Shown: positions 1 to 10,624, counted from the first letter of the stretch. The stretch is DNA of 64,000 nt from CAYUVH01 sp964448135 (GCA_964448135.1 CAYUVH010000006.1:62001-126000); one strand, 5' to 3'. Made by a program: numbers and translations. The notes: a model not told the origin generated them from the letters alone.

Positions 1-1
1 G

Positions 2-1825
2 TGGACCGGCGGCACGGATTCCAACTGGAACACGAGCACGACCAATTGGTTCAACCTCACCACGTCGGCCAACTCGGCCTATGCGCAGGGTGACGTGGTG
101 ACGTTCGACAACTCGGGAGCGCAACCGAACGTGAATCTGGCGCTGGCCGTCACTCCGTTCTCGATGACCGTGAACGGCGGTCTCTATAACTTCGGGGGAC
201 CGGGCAAGATCAGCGGCAGCGCGGGGCTCGTGGTGAACACCGGCGCTTCCGCAACGTTTTCAACGGTCAATGACTACTCCGGCGGCACGACCAACAGCGG
301 TCAGCTGGCGGCGGGCGCCAACCAGGCTTTCGGCAGCGGCATGGTGGTGCTGAACACGCTGAGTCAACTGCGCAGCGATAGCACGACAGCCCGGACGCTG
401 ACGAATGTGTTCATGGTCACGACCGATGATCTCCGGCTGGGTGACGTGGTCAACACCGGCAAGCTCACCCTGGGAGGGTTGAATTTTGCCGGGGGCGGGA
501 CCCGGGCGTTGAATGTGGACAGCGATGTGGAAATCACAACTTCCCTGACCAACGGCGGCTGGAGGATCAAAAACGGCCCGGGCACGCTCGTGCTCAAAAC
601 AAGTTCCTCGCAGCTGACCTTGTTCAACCATAACCAGGGTGACGTCATCATAGACGGCGGGTATCTGGATAATGGCAACGGCTGGCGAATCATGAATACC
701 AACGGAGGAACTTCGCGTTTGATCGTGACCAACGGCGGAACCATGGCCATGACCTCGGTGGCGACGGGCAACTTCCGCGTTGGAAATGCCGGGGGAGACA
801 ACGTCAGCGCGATCAACATCATGGATGTGTCCGGGACCGTGAACCTGCTGACGACCAACCCGGTCAGCAATAGCGCGATCATCGTGGGCGGCTCGGGCGT
901 CAGCGACATATTCAACTTGCGCTCACCGGGCAACCTGATTGTCCGCGCCATCAACGGCAGTTCACCCGGAATCACCGAAGCGCATTTTTATGGTGGCACG
1001 ATGACGGCACTCGCCACGGACACGGGGTTCATCAGCGGCCTGACCAACGCCTACCTGGAGAGCGGCAGCCTCACGATTGATTCAGTGGCTTTCACGCTTA
1101 CGATTCCACAGGCGCTCGCCGGTTCGGGCGGCCTGACCAAAATCGGCACCGGCCGGCTGGTGTTGGACGGAGTGAACACTTACACCGGCTCAACCCTGGT
1201 GAGCACCGGCATCCTGGGCGGCAACGGTGTAATCAGCGGCCCGGTGACCGTGGCTTCGGGGGCGACGCTGGCTCCGGGATCGGCCACCACCATCGGCACT
1301 TTGACGATCACCAGCAACCTGACACTGAACAGCGGCAGCACGGTGTCCGTGCAGGTGAACAAAGACACTCTCACCAAAGACCTCGTGGCCGGCCTGCTCA
1401 ACGTCTCCTATAATGGCACGCTGGTGGTCTCCAACATCGGGGCCGCCTCGCTGGCGGGCGGTGAAAGCTTCCAGTTGTTTGCCGCCTCGGGCACCAAGTC
1501 GGGGAATTTCACCTCGGTCGTCATCCAGAACAGCTCCGGAGCGACCAACGCCACCTTCAATCCCGCCACGGGAACACTGACGTTTGCTTCAACCATTCCG
1601 ACGACGGGCACAAACCTGGCCTACAGCGTGGGCAGCGGAACGATCACCCTGCAATGGCCGTCCAACTACCTCGGCTGGAGCTTGCAGGTGCAGACGAACG
1701 CGCCCGGCTTGGGATTGAACACCAACTGGGTGACGATCCCCGGCACGGAAAGCGTGACGAGCACCAATTTGCCCATCGTTCCCGGCAACGGCTCGGTGTT
1801 CTACCGGATGTTCTATCAACCTTGA
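2..1825 (+). CDS. Autotransporter-type beta-strand repeat protein (5' end missing)
   Basis: The reading frame is open from base 2, so the gene starts before the window; 607 residues are visible. The first visible residues (WTGGTDSNWNTSTTNW) and later segments such as GSGGLTKIGTGRLVLDG followed by NTYTGSTLVSTG are the classic autotransporter-associated beta-strand repeat, which folds as a right-handed beta-helix on secreted or surface proteins. The protein is rich in Gly, Thr, Ser and Asn and nearly free of Cys. The C-terminus lacks a visible beta-barrel and ends in a short domain (FYRMFYQP) typical of large secreted verrucomicrobial proteins, so export may use another sorting route. It converges with the next gene 9 bases away. 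Function beyond a surface or extracellular stalk is unknown. Confidence 0.8.
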   Translation, partial: WTGGTDSNWNTSTTNWFNLTTSANSAYAQGDVVTFDNSGAQPNVNLALAVTPFSMTVNGGLYNFGGPGKISGSAGLVVNTGASATFSTVNDYSGGTTNSGQLAAGANQAFGSGMVVLNTLSQLRSDSTTARTLTNVFMVTTDDLRLGDVVNTGKLTLGGLNFAGGGTRALNVDSDVEITTSLTNGGWRIKNGPGTLVLKTSSSQLTLFNHNQGDVIIDGGYLDNGNGWRIMNTNGGTSRLIVTNGGTMAMTSVATGNFRVGNAGGDNVSAINIMDVSGTVNLLTTNPVSNSAIIVGGSGVSDIFNLRSPGNLIVRAINGSSPGITEAHFYGGTMTALATDTGFISGLTNAYLESGSLTIDSVAFTLTIPQALAGSGGLTKIGTGRLVLDGVNTYTGSTLVSTGILGGNGVISGPVTVASGATLAPGSATTIGTLTITSNLTLNSGSTVSVQVNKDTLTKDLVAGLLNVSYNGTLVVSNIGAASLAGGESFQLFAASGTKSGNFTSVVIQNSSGATNATFNPATGTLTFASTIPTTGTNLAYSVGSGTITLQWPSNYLGWSLQVQTNAPGLGLNTNWVTIPGTESVTSTNLPIVPGNGSVFYRMFYQP

Positions 1826-1834
1826 TGGACATTT

Positions 1835-2608
1835 TTATTCGCCGAAAGCTGTTTTGCTTCGCCTCCCCCGGGAGGGCTGCGCGGGTTGACCTCGCATGGC
1901 AATCCGCTTGACGAGCGTGCCGGCCTCGCATGATGCCCCGGCCTGATAGCGCATGGTGATATTGCCGTGCCGGGCCACTATTTCCGTGTAGCTCACGGTG
2001 GCGGCGCCGTTGCGATGCATGCAGGTGGAAAACGGGCCGGCGTGCGGGGAGTGAGAACGGTGCAGGCGGCGAAGCCATGCCAGGGTGCCGGCGGATTTCT
2101 GCTTTTGCGCTTCGCGAAACGTAGTGCTTCGAACCCGTTCCGCCCTGGGTTCGTCGAAACCGGAGGAGATCCACTGTCGGGATTTCCATCGGTGCCGGCG
2201 GCGACCCAGGCGGTTCAGATCCCAACGCCATTCAACGATCTCGCGCGCGGCAGGAAAGACGCCGATCAATCGAAAGGGATTGATGCGGGAAAGCGACAAT
2301 GCCCGCAGGATACCCTCCACCTCCGCCGGTGCTCCGGCCTTGACGGCGGCAGGTATGATTTCGCCGCGACTGAGGGCGCCGGGACCCGCTGAAGCGGACA
2401 CCGAGTACCAGTTAATGAGCGCGAGCGTGATCTGGAGATCATTCACCGCGATCCACGTGCCGCCCCCTGGCTCGGTGGGATGGATGGCGGTGCGACCGCC
2501 GATGCTTCGGCGCTTTGGCGGCAGAGCTTCCACCCGCGAACGTTGCTCGTCACGGTTCATCCCGAGGCAGTAGCCGTTCTGGCGCGTGATCAGACTCACG
2601 GTGCACAT
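1835..2608 (-). CDS. NRDE family protein (TANGO2-like)
   Basis: The protein opens with MCTVSLI and then has GMNRDEQRSR, the signature of the NRDE family (formerly DUF833), in which the N-terminal Cys resembles that of N-terminal-nucleophile hydrolases. At 257 residues it has the usual length. The biochemical role of bacterial members is not settled; eukaryotic TANGO2 is linked to haem and membrane homeostasis. The start ATG lies 3 bases after the stop codon of the upstream DedA/ATP-grasp gene, so the two are very likely co-transcribed. The C-terminal third is unusually rich in Arg. Family assignment is firm, function is not. Confidence 0.8.
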   Translation of the reverse strand: MCTVSLITRQNGYCLGMNRDEQRSRVEALPPKRRSIGGRTAIHPTEPGGGTWIAVNDLQITLALINWYSVSASAGPGALSRGEIIPAAVKAGAPAEVEGILRALSLSRINPFRLIGVFPAAREIVEWRWDLNRLGRRRHRWKSRQWISSGFDEPRAERVRSTTFREAQKQKSAGTLAWLRRLHRSHSPHAGPFSTCMHRNGAATVSYTEIVARHGNITMRYQAGASCEAGTLVKRIAMRGQPAQPSRGRRSKTAFGE

Positions 2609-2611
2609 GGT

Positions 2612-4237
2612 TTAGTCCGCGGACGGATAAGTCGCTGCCATTCGTGAAAACCCTCGCCACGCCTGCCAGAGTGCCAGGGCCGGGGTGGGCTGGTGGCCGC
2701 GCTGGCGATTTGCGGCGGCGATGGCGAAGACGATCCGCCATTGGTGGAATAGCGTACGATATGCCTGGCAGAGCGAGTTGCGTGCGTCGTAGATGTTGGT
2801 GGCTTCAGAGGCCGCGCCATTCAGCTCGACGACCTGAAAATTGCGACCTGCTTTCAAATCATCCTCGCTGGCGTAACGCACGTCATAACGGCCGACAAAA
2901 AAGCCGCTGAGCTTTTGCGAAATCTCATCGATGCGGGCCTCTAGCTCCGGAGTGGCCAAACGGGCGCCATCGCGAAAGATGCAGCCTTGGGCATGGTTGC
3001 CGGCTTCGACGAGCTTCAACTCTTCGCCCGGCGCCAGCACGTCGTCCTTCCGCTCACGGAATCGTCGCAGGTAGGTATTGGCAATGAGGCGCGCGCGCGC
3101 GTCAGCGTGGATCAGTTCGGTGATCGTACGGCGGCCATCTCCGGTGATGCAGGGGAAGATTTTCTCGGTAATCGCAAATATGTGACCTCGGCTTTCATCG
3201 GGAAAGCGGTAGTAAAAGACGCCGGCTTCATGCGGGCCCGGGGCGTAGCGTTGAGCGACCAGCGGCGCCGAAGTGGCTTGCAACAGTGCCATTGCCTGCT
3301 CGGCCGAGCGAATCAGTTTAACACCCACGCCGCGCTGACCGACGTCCGGTTTAAGCATGAAAGGGTAATCCAACCGCAGCCGGGCACGAGCCTGGTTGAG
3401 CGAGCGCAGGCGTTCGACAAAGGTTTCTTCGGCCACCAGCACGGCCTCGGCGGTAAATTCCGGACTGGTGGCGGCCAGGTCCAGCAGCGTCGCCATTTTC
3501 GATTCCCCCACCAGGCCGCCGGAAAAAATGCCCGGATTGGCGGCGGTGGGCAGCGTGGCGCTCCGGTATTTTATGGCAAGCCAGGCGTAGTACAACGCGA
3601 CCGGAGGATAAAAGAGCCAGGCAGGCCAGAATTCCCAGTGGCGCAGCCGGGCGAATTTTGCGGCGAATCTGGGGCGTAGCGCGGCCAGTGTCCTGACGGT
3701 GAGCCAGCTGAACAGCGTCACTGCGAGCAGCGCAACCGCCAACTGTTTATACGCTCCAAGCCACCCGAATACGCGCGCTCCGGCAGATTGAGAAAGCCAC
3801 AAAACGATCAGGGTCCAGACAAATGAAGCCGATCCGGTGACAATCAGAAACGGTCGCCACGGAATGCGCAGAAAGCCGGCAGCTAGGTAGGTGGGGAGCC
3901 GTGCGCCGGGGACCATGCGGCTGAATATCAGGATCGCGGTTCCCCTTCGCTCGAACCATTGCTCGCTTTGCGTGACCCGCGATGAGTATTTGCTGAGCCG
4001 CGACTTTTCGAACCATCTCCTTCCGCCGCACCGCGCCAGGGCGTATAGCCCGGCATCGCCAGCCCAAATCCCGAGAAAGCAGGCAGTGAATGCCAGCGGC
4101 CATGAGATGGCGCCCGTGGCCACCAGCAGTCCCCCCCCAATGGCTGCCACATCCTCCAGCACAAAGGTGCCGAGAAAAAGGCTCAGCGCGTAGGCGGTTG
4201 AGCTGAAGGCGGGATCGGGGTGGAGGTTCGGAAGCAT
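2612..4237 (-). CDS. DedA-type membrane protein fused to an ATP-grasp ligase
   Basis: This 541-residue protein joins two modules. Residues about 10-190 form a DedA/SNARE-associated (VTT) membrane domain, with hydrophobic segments near 12-40, 48-70, 130-155 and 165-185 and the family motif region FSRMVPGARLPTYLAAG. After a further hydrophobic stretch near 205-225, residues about 235-500 look like an ATP-grasp domain: the YPFMLKPDVGQRGVGVKLI segment matches the ATP-binding strand and glycine loop, and FQVVELNGAASEATNIYD supplies the Glu/Asn metal ligands. DedA proteins move or flip lipid carriers. ATP-grasp enzymes ligate a carboxylate to an amine or thiol. A fused protein could modify a lipid-linked or envelope substrate at the membrane, which is inference. 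It heads a two-gene unit with the NRDE gene. Confidence 0.75.
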   Translation of the reverse strand: MLPNLHPDPAFSSTAYALSLFLGTFVLEDVAAIGGGLLVATGAISWPLAFTACFLGIWAGDAGLYALARCGGRRWFEKSRLSKYSSRVTQSEQWFERRGTAILIFSRMVPGARLPTYLAAGFLRIPWRPFLIVTGSASFVWTLIVLWLSQSAGARVFGWLGAYKQLAVALLAVTLFSWLTVRTLAALRPRFAAKFARLRHWEFWPAWLFYPPVALYYAWLAIKYRSATLPTAANPGIFSGGLVGESKMATLLDLAATSPEFTAEAVLVAEETFVERLRSLNQARARLRLDYPFMLKPDVGQRGVGVKLIRSAEQAMALLQATSAPLVAQRYAPGPHEAGVFYYRFPDESRGHIFAITEKIFPCITGDGRRTITELIHADARARLIANTYLRRFRERKDDVLAPGEELKLVEAGNHAQGCIFRDGARLATPELEARIDEISQKLSGFFVGRYDVRYASEDDLKAGRNFQVVELNGAASEATNIYDARNSLCQAYRTLFHQWRIVFAIAAANRQRGHQPTPALALWQAWRGFSRMAATYPSAD

Positions 4238-4244
4238 TTTAGTA

Positions 4245-4395
4245 AATGACGAATGTAGAATGACGAAATCCGAAAGCAGCCCGAAGCCCGAATGCCGAGA
4301 AACTCACCCTCGACTCCTTCGGGCTTCGGAAATTCGGATTTCTTTCGTCATTCGTCATTCGTCATCCGGATTTCGCGTCTCGTCATTCGGATTTC
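4245..4395. repeat. Palindromic dispersed repeat (gacgaaatccgaa type)
   Basis: Between the DedA/ATP-grasp and DinB genes, GAATGACGAAATCCGAA near 4257 is mirrored by TTCGGATTTCTTTCGTCATTC near 4333, with an inner inverted pair (cccgaagcccgaa / ttcgggcttcgg). Further partial copies of 'gtcattcggattt' follow up to 4395. A relative of this unit occurs at 25595-25640. It looks like a REP-like mobile palindrome. The last codons of the DinB gene lie inside the repeat. Confidence 0.7.
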
Positions 4396-4937
4396 AGGGT
4401 CGTCATTTTCTCACCCTGATGCTTGAGCGTGGACGGCGCCACGCCAAACCCCCGCGGCAGCTCAATTCCCATCAACCCGCCCATTACGCCAATAAGCGCG
4501 TAGTGATGCACCGCGTGGGCCACCGAATACATGATTTCGCGGCCGAAACTGGAGGAAGCGACCTGCGAACTGCTGGTCGCGTAGCTGGTTTTGCAGGTTA
4601 CCGCGAGCGGTCGCCGGGTCAGGGCTGGGTCGAGGTTTTCAAATGCTTCGCGCAGAGCACGGGTCTCGGTCAGGGCGGCGAAACGATCAACCTCCACCAG
4701 CGTGCCGCGTTCGCGATGGTCGTAGTTCAGATCGCCGGCCGTGGCGGAATTCAACAGGGAGCGGAAATGGTCGAGGCAGTGCCGATAATGGCCGCCAATG
4801 GTTGCGTTGAAGGCGACCGGAACCCGGCGGGTATAGGCGTCGTCGGAGATTTCTGCCAGTAGTCCTTCGCCCTGTTGCAGGGTTTCCAGGACCGAACCGA
4901 GTAATTCACATTGTGCCTCTGCGCCTGTCAGGTTCAT
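4383..4937 (-). CDS. DinB-like four-helix protein
   Basis: A 184-residue protein with the histidine pattern of the DinB/YfiT-like superfamily: a first His in GGHYRHCLDHF near residue 50 and a later pair in REIMYSVAHAVHHYALIG near residue 140, which together would hold a divalent metal. Some family members are thiol-dependent transferases (bacillithiol or mycothiol S-transferases); the substrate here is unknown. I chose the ATG at 4937, which gives the normal N-terminus (MNLTGAEAQ); an upstream start at 4979 is possible. A family 1 ECF promoter lies at 5011-5041, giving a leader of about 70 bases. The final residues are encoded within a dispersed palindromic repeat. Confidence 0.75.
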   Translation of the reverse strand: MNLTGAEAQCELLGSVLETLQQGEGLLAEISDDAYTRRVPVAFNATIGGHYRHCLDHFRSLLNSATAGDLNYDHRERGTLVEVDRFAALTETRALREAFENLDPALTRRPLAVTCKTSYATSSSQVASSSFGREIMYSVAHAVHHYALIGVMGGLMGIELPRGFGVAPSTLKHQGEKMTTLKSE

Positions 4938-5010
4938 AAGATCCAACCGATTGTTCCGTTTCCGTTCGCCGCACATCACCGGCCCACTGGCCGCCTGTAA
5001 AAGTGTCGAT

Positions 5011-5041
5011 GGTTGGTCGGCGAGACTGGCTGGACCTTACA
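5011..5041 (-). promoter_or_regulatory. Family 1 ECF promoter upstream of DinB
   Basis: On the minus strand TGTAAGGTC is followed after 13 bases by CGACCAACC, the same two blocks and spacing as at ten other sites in this window. Transcription would start near 5006. Confidence 0.75.
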
Positions 5042-5063
5042 ATCCTTTTTGCAATATCACGCG

Positions 5064-5843
5064 CTACGGCGATGCCTTGGGTGAACTCACCATCCAACCG
5101 CCGACCGCTTGGATGGGCTCCAGGCCTCCCTTGGCAGTGATCCAGCAGGCCAAAGCCGGCTGGTCCTTGAGGTTCCGGGCATCCAGCGTCACAGTCGCGG
5201 CAAAAATGCCAGGCTGTTTCGTGAGTGCCACCTTTGCCGTTTTCAAAGCCACGAAGTCATGCTCCAGTTTTCGCCCGCGGTTTTCCCCCGCTTTTACCTC
5301 GGATCGCAAACCGGAGCCGAGCAACACCAGCTGCGCCGTGAAATCGCCGGCCGCATCCTGGGCGGGTCGGAAAGCGACCGTCCAGTGATTGGTGTCCACG
5401 CTGCTGACGGTCAATATCCCGGAATCTTGTTGCCTCGGAACCGGGCCGGTCTTCTGACCGGGCCAATCGCGCCATTCCTTCCCGTTCAGCACGAAACCAG
5501 GCGTGTAAACGCTCTGGCTGCGCCAGGTCGCGGCGTAACTTCTCTGGCGATCGGTAAACGACGCCGACGACCAGGGATCGCGCCATCCAAGGTAGTCCCA
5601 ATAATCCACATGGAACGCGACGGGCACGAAGTTCATCCAAAGTCCGGGCGCCTGCTTCAATCCGCCCAACCAGGCTTCCGCCGGCGGGCAACTGCTGCAG
5701 CCTTCGGAGGTGTAAAGCTCCAGCAGCGATACCTGGGTCTCCGGGCTCTGGAAGTGGATGCGATTGGATTGGGCGTGGCTCATGTGAAATGGCAACAGGA
5801 GCAGCAGGATCAATATCAAATGCCGGGGAACGTAGAAAATCAT
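5064..5843 (-). CDS. DUF1223 secreted thioredoxin-like protein
   Basis: A 259-residue protein with a signal peptide (hydrophobic run of Leu/Ile at residues 8-19, likely cleavage after SHAQ). The mature part starts with LLELYTSEGCSSCPPAEAWL, the hallmark of DUF1223, in which a CxxC pair sits where thioredoxins have their active site. A VAFHVDYWDYLGWRDPW segment follows, also typical. It is probably a periplasmic thiol-disulfide protein. It is the last gene of a unit with aquaporin (3-base gap) and DoxX, and this grouping with membrane and redox genes suits an oxidative-stress operon. The exact reaction is unknown. Confidence 0.85.
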   Translation of the reverse strand: MIFYVPRHLILILLLLLPFHMSHAQSNRIHFQSPETQVSLLELYTSEGCSSCPPAEAWLGGLKQAPGLWMNFVPVAFHVDYWDYLGWRDPWSSASFTDRQRSYAATWRSQSVYTPGFVLNGKEWRDWPGQKTGPVPRQQDSGILTVSSVDTNHWTVAFRPAQDAAGDFTAQLVLLGSGLRSEVKAGENRGRKLEHDFVALKTAKVALTKQPGIFAATVTLDARNLKDQPALACWITAKGGLEPIQAVGGWMVSSPKASP

Positions 5844-5846
5844 GAT

Positions 5847-6728
5847 TCAAGTGCGGCTGGTTTCCGCCGCCGGGTCGGCTGACGCGTCGGTCGCGCTCAA
5901 ATCGGTGGCGGGATTCGGTTTTTGTCGTGCTTGCTGATACTCACAGAAGATGCAGCGGTGCCGGTTTTGGTGGTGGAGTTTGGCACAGCTGACCCGTCCG
6001 TTCAGCAACGGAAATACTTCGGCGGCCACGAGCATCCCCAGGACCGGCGCGGTGAAATAAATCCAAAGCGAGTTCCAAAGCTGCGGCAGCAACGCGCTTC
6101 CCAGCGTGCGGGCCGGGTTCATGCTCATCCCGGAATACGGCGATTCAAACGTGATGAACAGTGCCACACACACGCCGGCGAACAGACCGGTGTGGCGCGC
6201 CAGCTTCTCCCGGTTCGAAACCATGAGCACCACCATGAAGAGAACAAAAGAAATGCCGGCCTCCGCCGCAAACGCCACCCACGCGCCTCCTGCGCCTGGG
6301 ACGGTGGCCACGTAGTTCACCGACGGATGCGCCAAAAACTCCCCGGCGAACATCGCGACCAGCGCCACTCCGGCAATTCCGCCCAGAAATTGCGCTGCGA
6401 TGTAAAGCGCCGCGTCCCACGGTGCGATTTTGCCCAACCGAAAGAACGTCAGCGTCACCGCCGGGTTCATGTGCGCGCCGGATCGCTTGCCCCACGGCGA
6501 ATAAATGAGGGCAACGGCGGTGAGCCCCATGGCGAGCCCGATCAGCACCCGGCGAACCAACTCGTTCGGAATGGCGGCCACGACCGGTGAATCGGAGTGA
6601 TACAGGAGAATCGTTAACACGCCCGCGGAGACCATGAACAGACCCAGTTCGGCCGCTTCCATCAGGTATTCCGGCCAGTGGTTACGCAAGGCGGCGTGCC
6701 ACGCGCAATTGTGTTTCAGGGATTCCAT
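5847..6728 (-). CDS. MIP-family channel (aquaporin/glycerol facilitator)
   Basis: Both NPA boxes of the aquaporin fold are visible: SGAHMNPAVTLTFF near residue 85 and SGMSMNPARTLGSA near residue 200. Between and around them are six hydrophobic segments. The channel passes water or small neutral solutes such as glycerol or hydrogen peroxide. After the last helix a Cys/His-rich tail appears (CAKLHHQNRHRCIFCEYQQ), unusual for the family and possibly metal-binding. Starting at 6728 (MESLKHN) gives 293 residues; an in-frame start at 6749 would overlap the upstream DoxX gene by 7 bases. A peroxide-permeable channel would fit the redox context, but this is inference. Confidence 0.85.
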   Translation of the reverse strand: MESLKHNCAWHAALRNHWPEYLMEAAELGLFMVSAGVLTILLYHSDSPVVAAIPNELVRRVLIGLAMGLTAVALIYSPWGKRSGAHMNPAVTLTFFRLGKIAPWDAALYIAAQFLGGIAGVALVAMFAGEFLAHPSVNYVATVPGAGGAWVAFAAEAGISFVLFMVVLMVSNREKLARHTGLFAGVCVALFITFESPYSGMSMNPARTLGSALLPQLWNSLWIYFTAPVLGMLVAAEVFPLLNGRVSCAKLHHQNRHRCIFCEYQQARQKPNPATDLSATDASADPAAETSRT

Positions 6729-6742
6729 CGGAAAACCTGTGC

Positions 6743-7249
6743 TCACCAACTCGAAGGAGGTGTCACAAACGGGATGTCATGCCGGTGCAGAATGAGCACG
6801 ATGGCGCTGCCGAGGAAGGCGGTCACGGCCATGCAGAAAAGCAGGCCGTGGTCCCCCTGGATCGCGTAACCCAGCCACGTCATGTGACTGAGGATGGCGG
6901 CCAGCATGGCGCTGGCGCCGAGAATTCCACCCGCCCATTTCAGCCGGGGCGCGAGCAGGCAGATCGACGCCAGCAATTCCCAGATGCCCTGGCCCCAGCG
7001 CCACCACGGGTCCGTGCCCATCTTTTGAAAGATGTAAACCGATTCCCGTGCGCCGGTGAATTTAAAGAACAGCGTCTCAATCATGATGCCCGCCGCCACC
7101 AGGCTGCAGATCCAGCTGGCCGCCAGCGCGCCGCGGCTCAGGGTCTCCGGCAGTTCGAGCTTCCGGCGCGCCGCCTCGCGTCGCGCGGCGGCGGGCGGCA
7201 GGTAGGCTTCAAAATTCTCCAACTCGGCTACTTTGATTTGGTATTTCAT
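6743..7249 (-). CDS. DoxX-like membrane protein
   Basis: A 168-residue protein with four hydrophobic segments after a charged N-terminus of about 45 residues. The segment IETLFFKFTGARESVYIFQKMG followed by LLASICLLAPR resembles the DoxX family, a four-helix membrane family often found under ECF control and in some cases linked to thiol and oxidative-stress complexes. It overlaps or abuts the aquaporin gene and starts 19 bases after the small upstream reading frame, so it is probably the second gene of a four-gene unit driven from the family 1 promoter at 7460-7490. Confidence 0.75.
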   Translation of the reverse strand: MKYQIKVAELENFEAYLPPAAARREAARRKLELPETLSRGALAASWICSLVAAGIMIETLFFKFTGARESVYIFQKMGTDPWWRWGQGIWELLASICLLAPRLKWAGGILGASAMLAAILSHMTWLGYAIQGDHGLLFCMAVTAFLGSAIVLILHRHDIPFVTPPSSW

Positions 7250-7268
7250 AAAATTGTTTCAGGCGGGC

Positions 7269-7454
7269 TCAATCATTCAGGGCGGAATGCGGTACTCCAC
7301 GGAATTCGGGCACCCCGGCGTGGTGCACCGGCGTCAATTCCCGGTATAAAGGTTGCGGCAGGTCACTGTCTCCCGGCACCGCGCGGGACGGTTCCACTTC
7401 AAACTTCGTTTCCGGGGCGAATTGGATCGCCACACGACTGGCTCGGTCTTGCAT
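7269..7454 (-). CDS. Small protein of 61 residues, first gene of the DoxX unit
   Basis: A short frame starting MQDRASRVAIQFAPET and ending just before DoxX. It has no hydrophobic segment and I do not recognise it. Support comes from position: its ATG lies 14 bases from the first base of the -10 box of a family 1 promoter, the predicted transcription start, just as for several other genes in this window, and it is followed by DoxX after 19 bases. It could be a leaderless small protein or simply the 5' leader of the DoxX mRNA. Confidence 0.45.
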   Translation of the reverse strand: MQDRASRVAIQFAPETKFEVEPSRAVPGDSDLPQPLYRELTPVHHAGVPEFRGVPHSALND

Positions 7455-7459
7455 ACAGG

Positions 7460-7490
7460 CTTGGTAGCAATGCCGGGCGCTTTCCTTACA
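7460..7490 (-). promoter_or_regulatory. Family 1 ECF promoter for the DoxX-aquaporin-DUF1223 unit
   Basis: TGTAAGGAA on the minus strand, then 14 bases, then CTACCAAG. This is the weakest copy: the -10 box has T for G and the gap is one base longer. The predicted start coincides with the ATG at 7454. It lies in the divergent region shared with the sigma gene on the plus strand. Confidence 0.55.
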
Positions 7491-7706
7491 TCCATTTGCC
7501 AAGTGCGACAGCCGCCCCTCTGCGCTCTTTGGCACCGCTGCTTTCCACCCCGCGACCCTTCGTGGCCGCCCACGAAATATCGCGGCCACGATGCTCCCAC
7601 AACGCTGAATGTCAAAAACCACCTCCTCACAAAACCATTGATTCTATTGGTGATTCTTGGGTTTCGCAGCTGTGAATGGCTTCGTGGCACAGCCATTGCA
7701 AAAGGG

Positions 7707-8339
7707 ATGAATCACATGAACAATCTCAACGAATCCGCCATCGAACCGACGACCGAAGCGCAGGAGCAGTTTTCCTGGCTCACTGCCCACGGCGATTACC
7801 TTTTCAACCTGGCTGTCGGCCAGCTCCGCGACCCGCTGGTGGCGGAGGACGTCGTTCAGGAGACCTTCCTCGCCGCGCTGAAATCACGCGAGCGTTTTTC
7901 CGGCCGTTCCTCCGATCGCACCTGGCTGGTCGGCATCCTGCGGCACAAGATTTACGATCACCTTCGCAAGGTCTGCCGCGAGCGTCCTGTTCGCACCGAT
8001 GAATCCGCGAAGGCCCGCGCCGATCACGAAGCCTGGGATGATTCGCTTCTCTGGGCGCACGAAGTGGCCGCCGAGTGCGCGGAGCCCAGCCGCCGCCTGG
8101 AACTCGCCGAGTTGCGCGTCGCGCTGGGAGCCGCGGTCGGGAAACTTCCCCCGCGCATCGCCCAGGTGTTCCAGATGTACGAAATCGAAGAGCGCCCGAA
8201 CCGCGAGGTCTGCGACCGCCTCAACATCTCCGAGAGCAATCTCTGGGTGATGCTCCATCGCGCGCGCAAGTTGCTGCGGCAGGAACTGGGTGGCTGGTGG
8301 GAACAGAAAAATGACCGCTCCCTGACCATCAACGCCTGA
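7707..8339 (+). CDS. ECF sigma factor (first of two related copies)
   Basis: A 210-residue ECF-type sigma-70 factor. Region 2 runs HGDYLFNLAVGQLRDPLVAEDVVQETF, continuing to TWLVGILRHKIYDHLRK; region 4 is near residues 140-200 and ends in ISESNLWVMLHRARKLLRQEL. It is clearly related to the sigma factor at 26.8 kb, which shares the GDYLF, AEDxVQETFLAAL and NLWVMLHRAR blocks. Starts at 7707 or 7716 are both possible; a short GGG precedes them. It is divergent from the DoxX unit and followed 6 bases later by a STAS gene. No family 1 promoter was found in front of it, and no classical anti-sigma factor is adjacent. Confidence 0.88.
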   Translation: MNHMNNLNESAIEPTTEAQEQFSWLTAHGDYLFNLAVGQLRDPLVAEDVVQETFLAALKSRERFSGRSSDRTWLVGILRHKIYDHLRKVCRERPVRTDESAKARADHEAWDDSLLWAHEVAAECAEPSRRLELAELRVALGAAVGKLPPRIAQVFQMYEIEERPNREVCDRLNISESNLWVMLHRARKLLRQELGGWWEQKNDRSLTINA

Positions 8340-8345
8340 CCTGCC

Positions 8346-8616
8346 ATGTTGAGAATTTCAGAAGTGATACCGGACGAGGGCGCGGCCGTGCTGAAGCTGG
8401 AAGGCCGGCTGATTGGTCCGTGGGTCGGGGAATTGCGGAATGTATGCCGCAAGTGGATTGGCGAGCGGAAAAGCTTCCGGCTCGATTTGGCGGACGTGTC
8501 CTACGCGGATCGCGAAGGCGTGGCACTTTTGCTCAGCCTGAAGGACCAGGAAATTAATCTCGCTGACTGTTCGCCCTTCGTGCAGGCGGAATTGAAGGAC
8601 GCGGGCGCCGACCCGC

Positions 8617-8642
<26 letters not shown>
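8346..8642 (+). CDS. STAS-domain protein
   Basis: A 98-residue protein matching the STAS fold of anti-sigma-factor antagonists: LKLEGRLIGPWVGELR (first strands), then FRLDLADVSYADREGVALLLSLKD, where the usual phosphorylatable Ser before G is replaced by Asp-Arg-Glu. It starts 6 bases after the ECF sigma gene, so the two are co-transcribed and it may belong to the signalling around that sigma factor. The last 26 bases overlap tail-to-tail with the sigma-54 activator gene on the other strand. Lack of the Ser suggests it is not switched by the usual phosphorylation. Confidence 0.7.
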
Positions 8643-10623
<1,981 letters not shown>

Positions 10624-10624
10624 G

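Noticed and set aside
5495..5884. Plus-strand frames opposite the DUF1223 gene
   Set aside because: Antisense shadows of a gene with signal peptide and CSSC motif.
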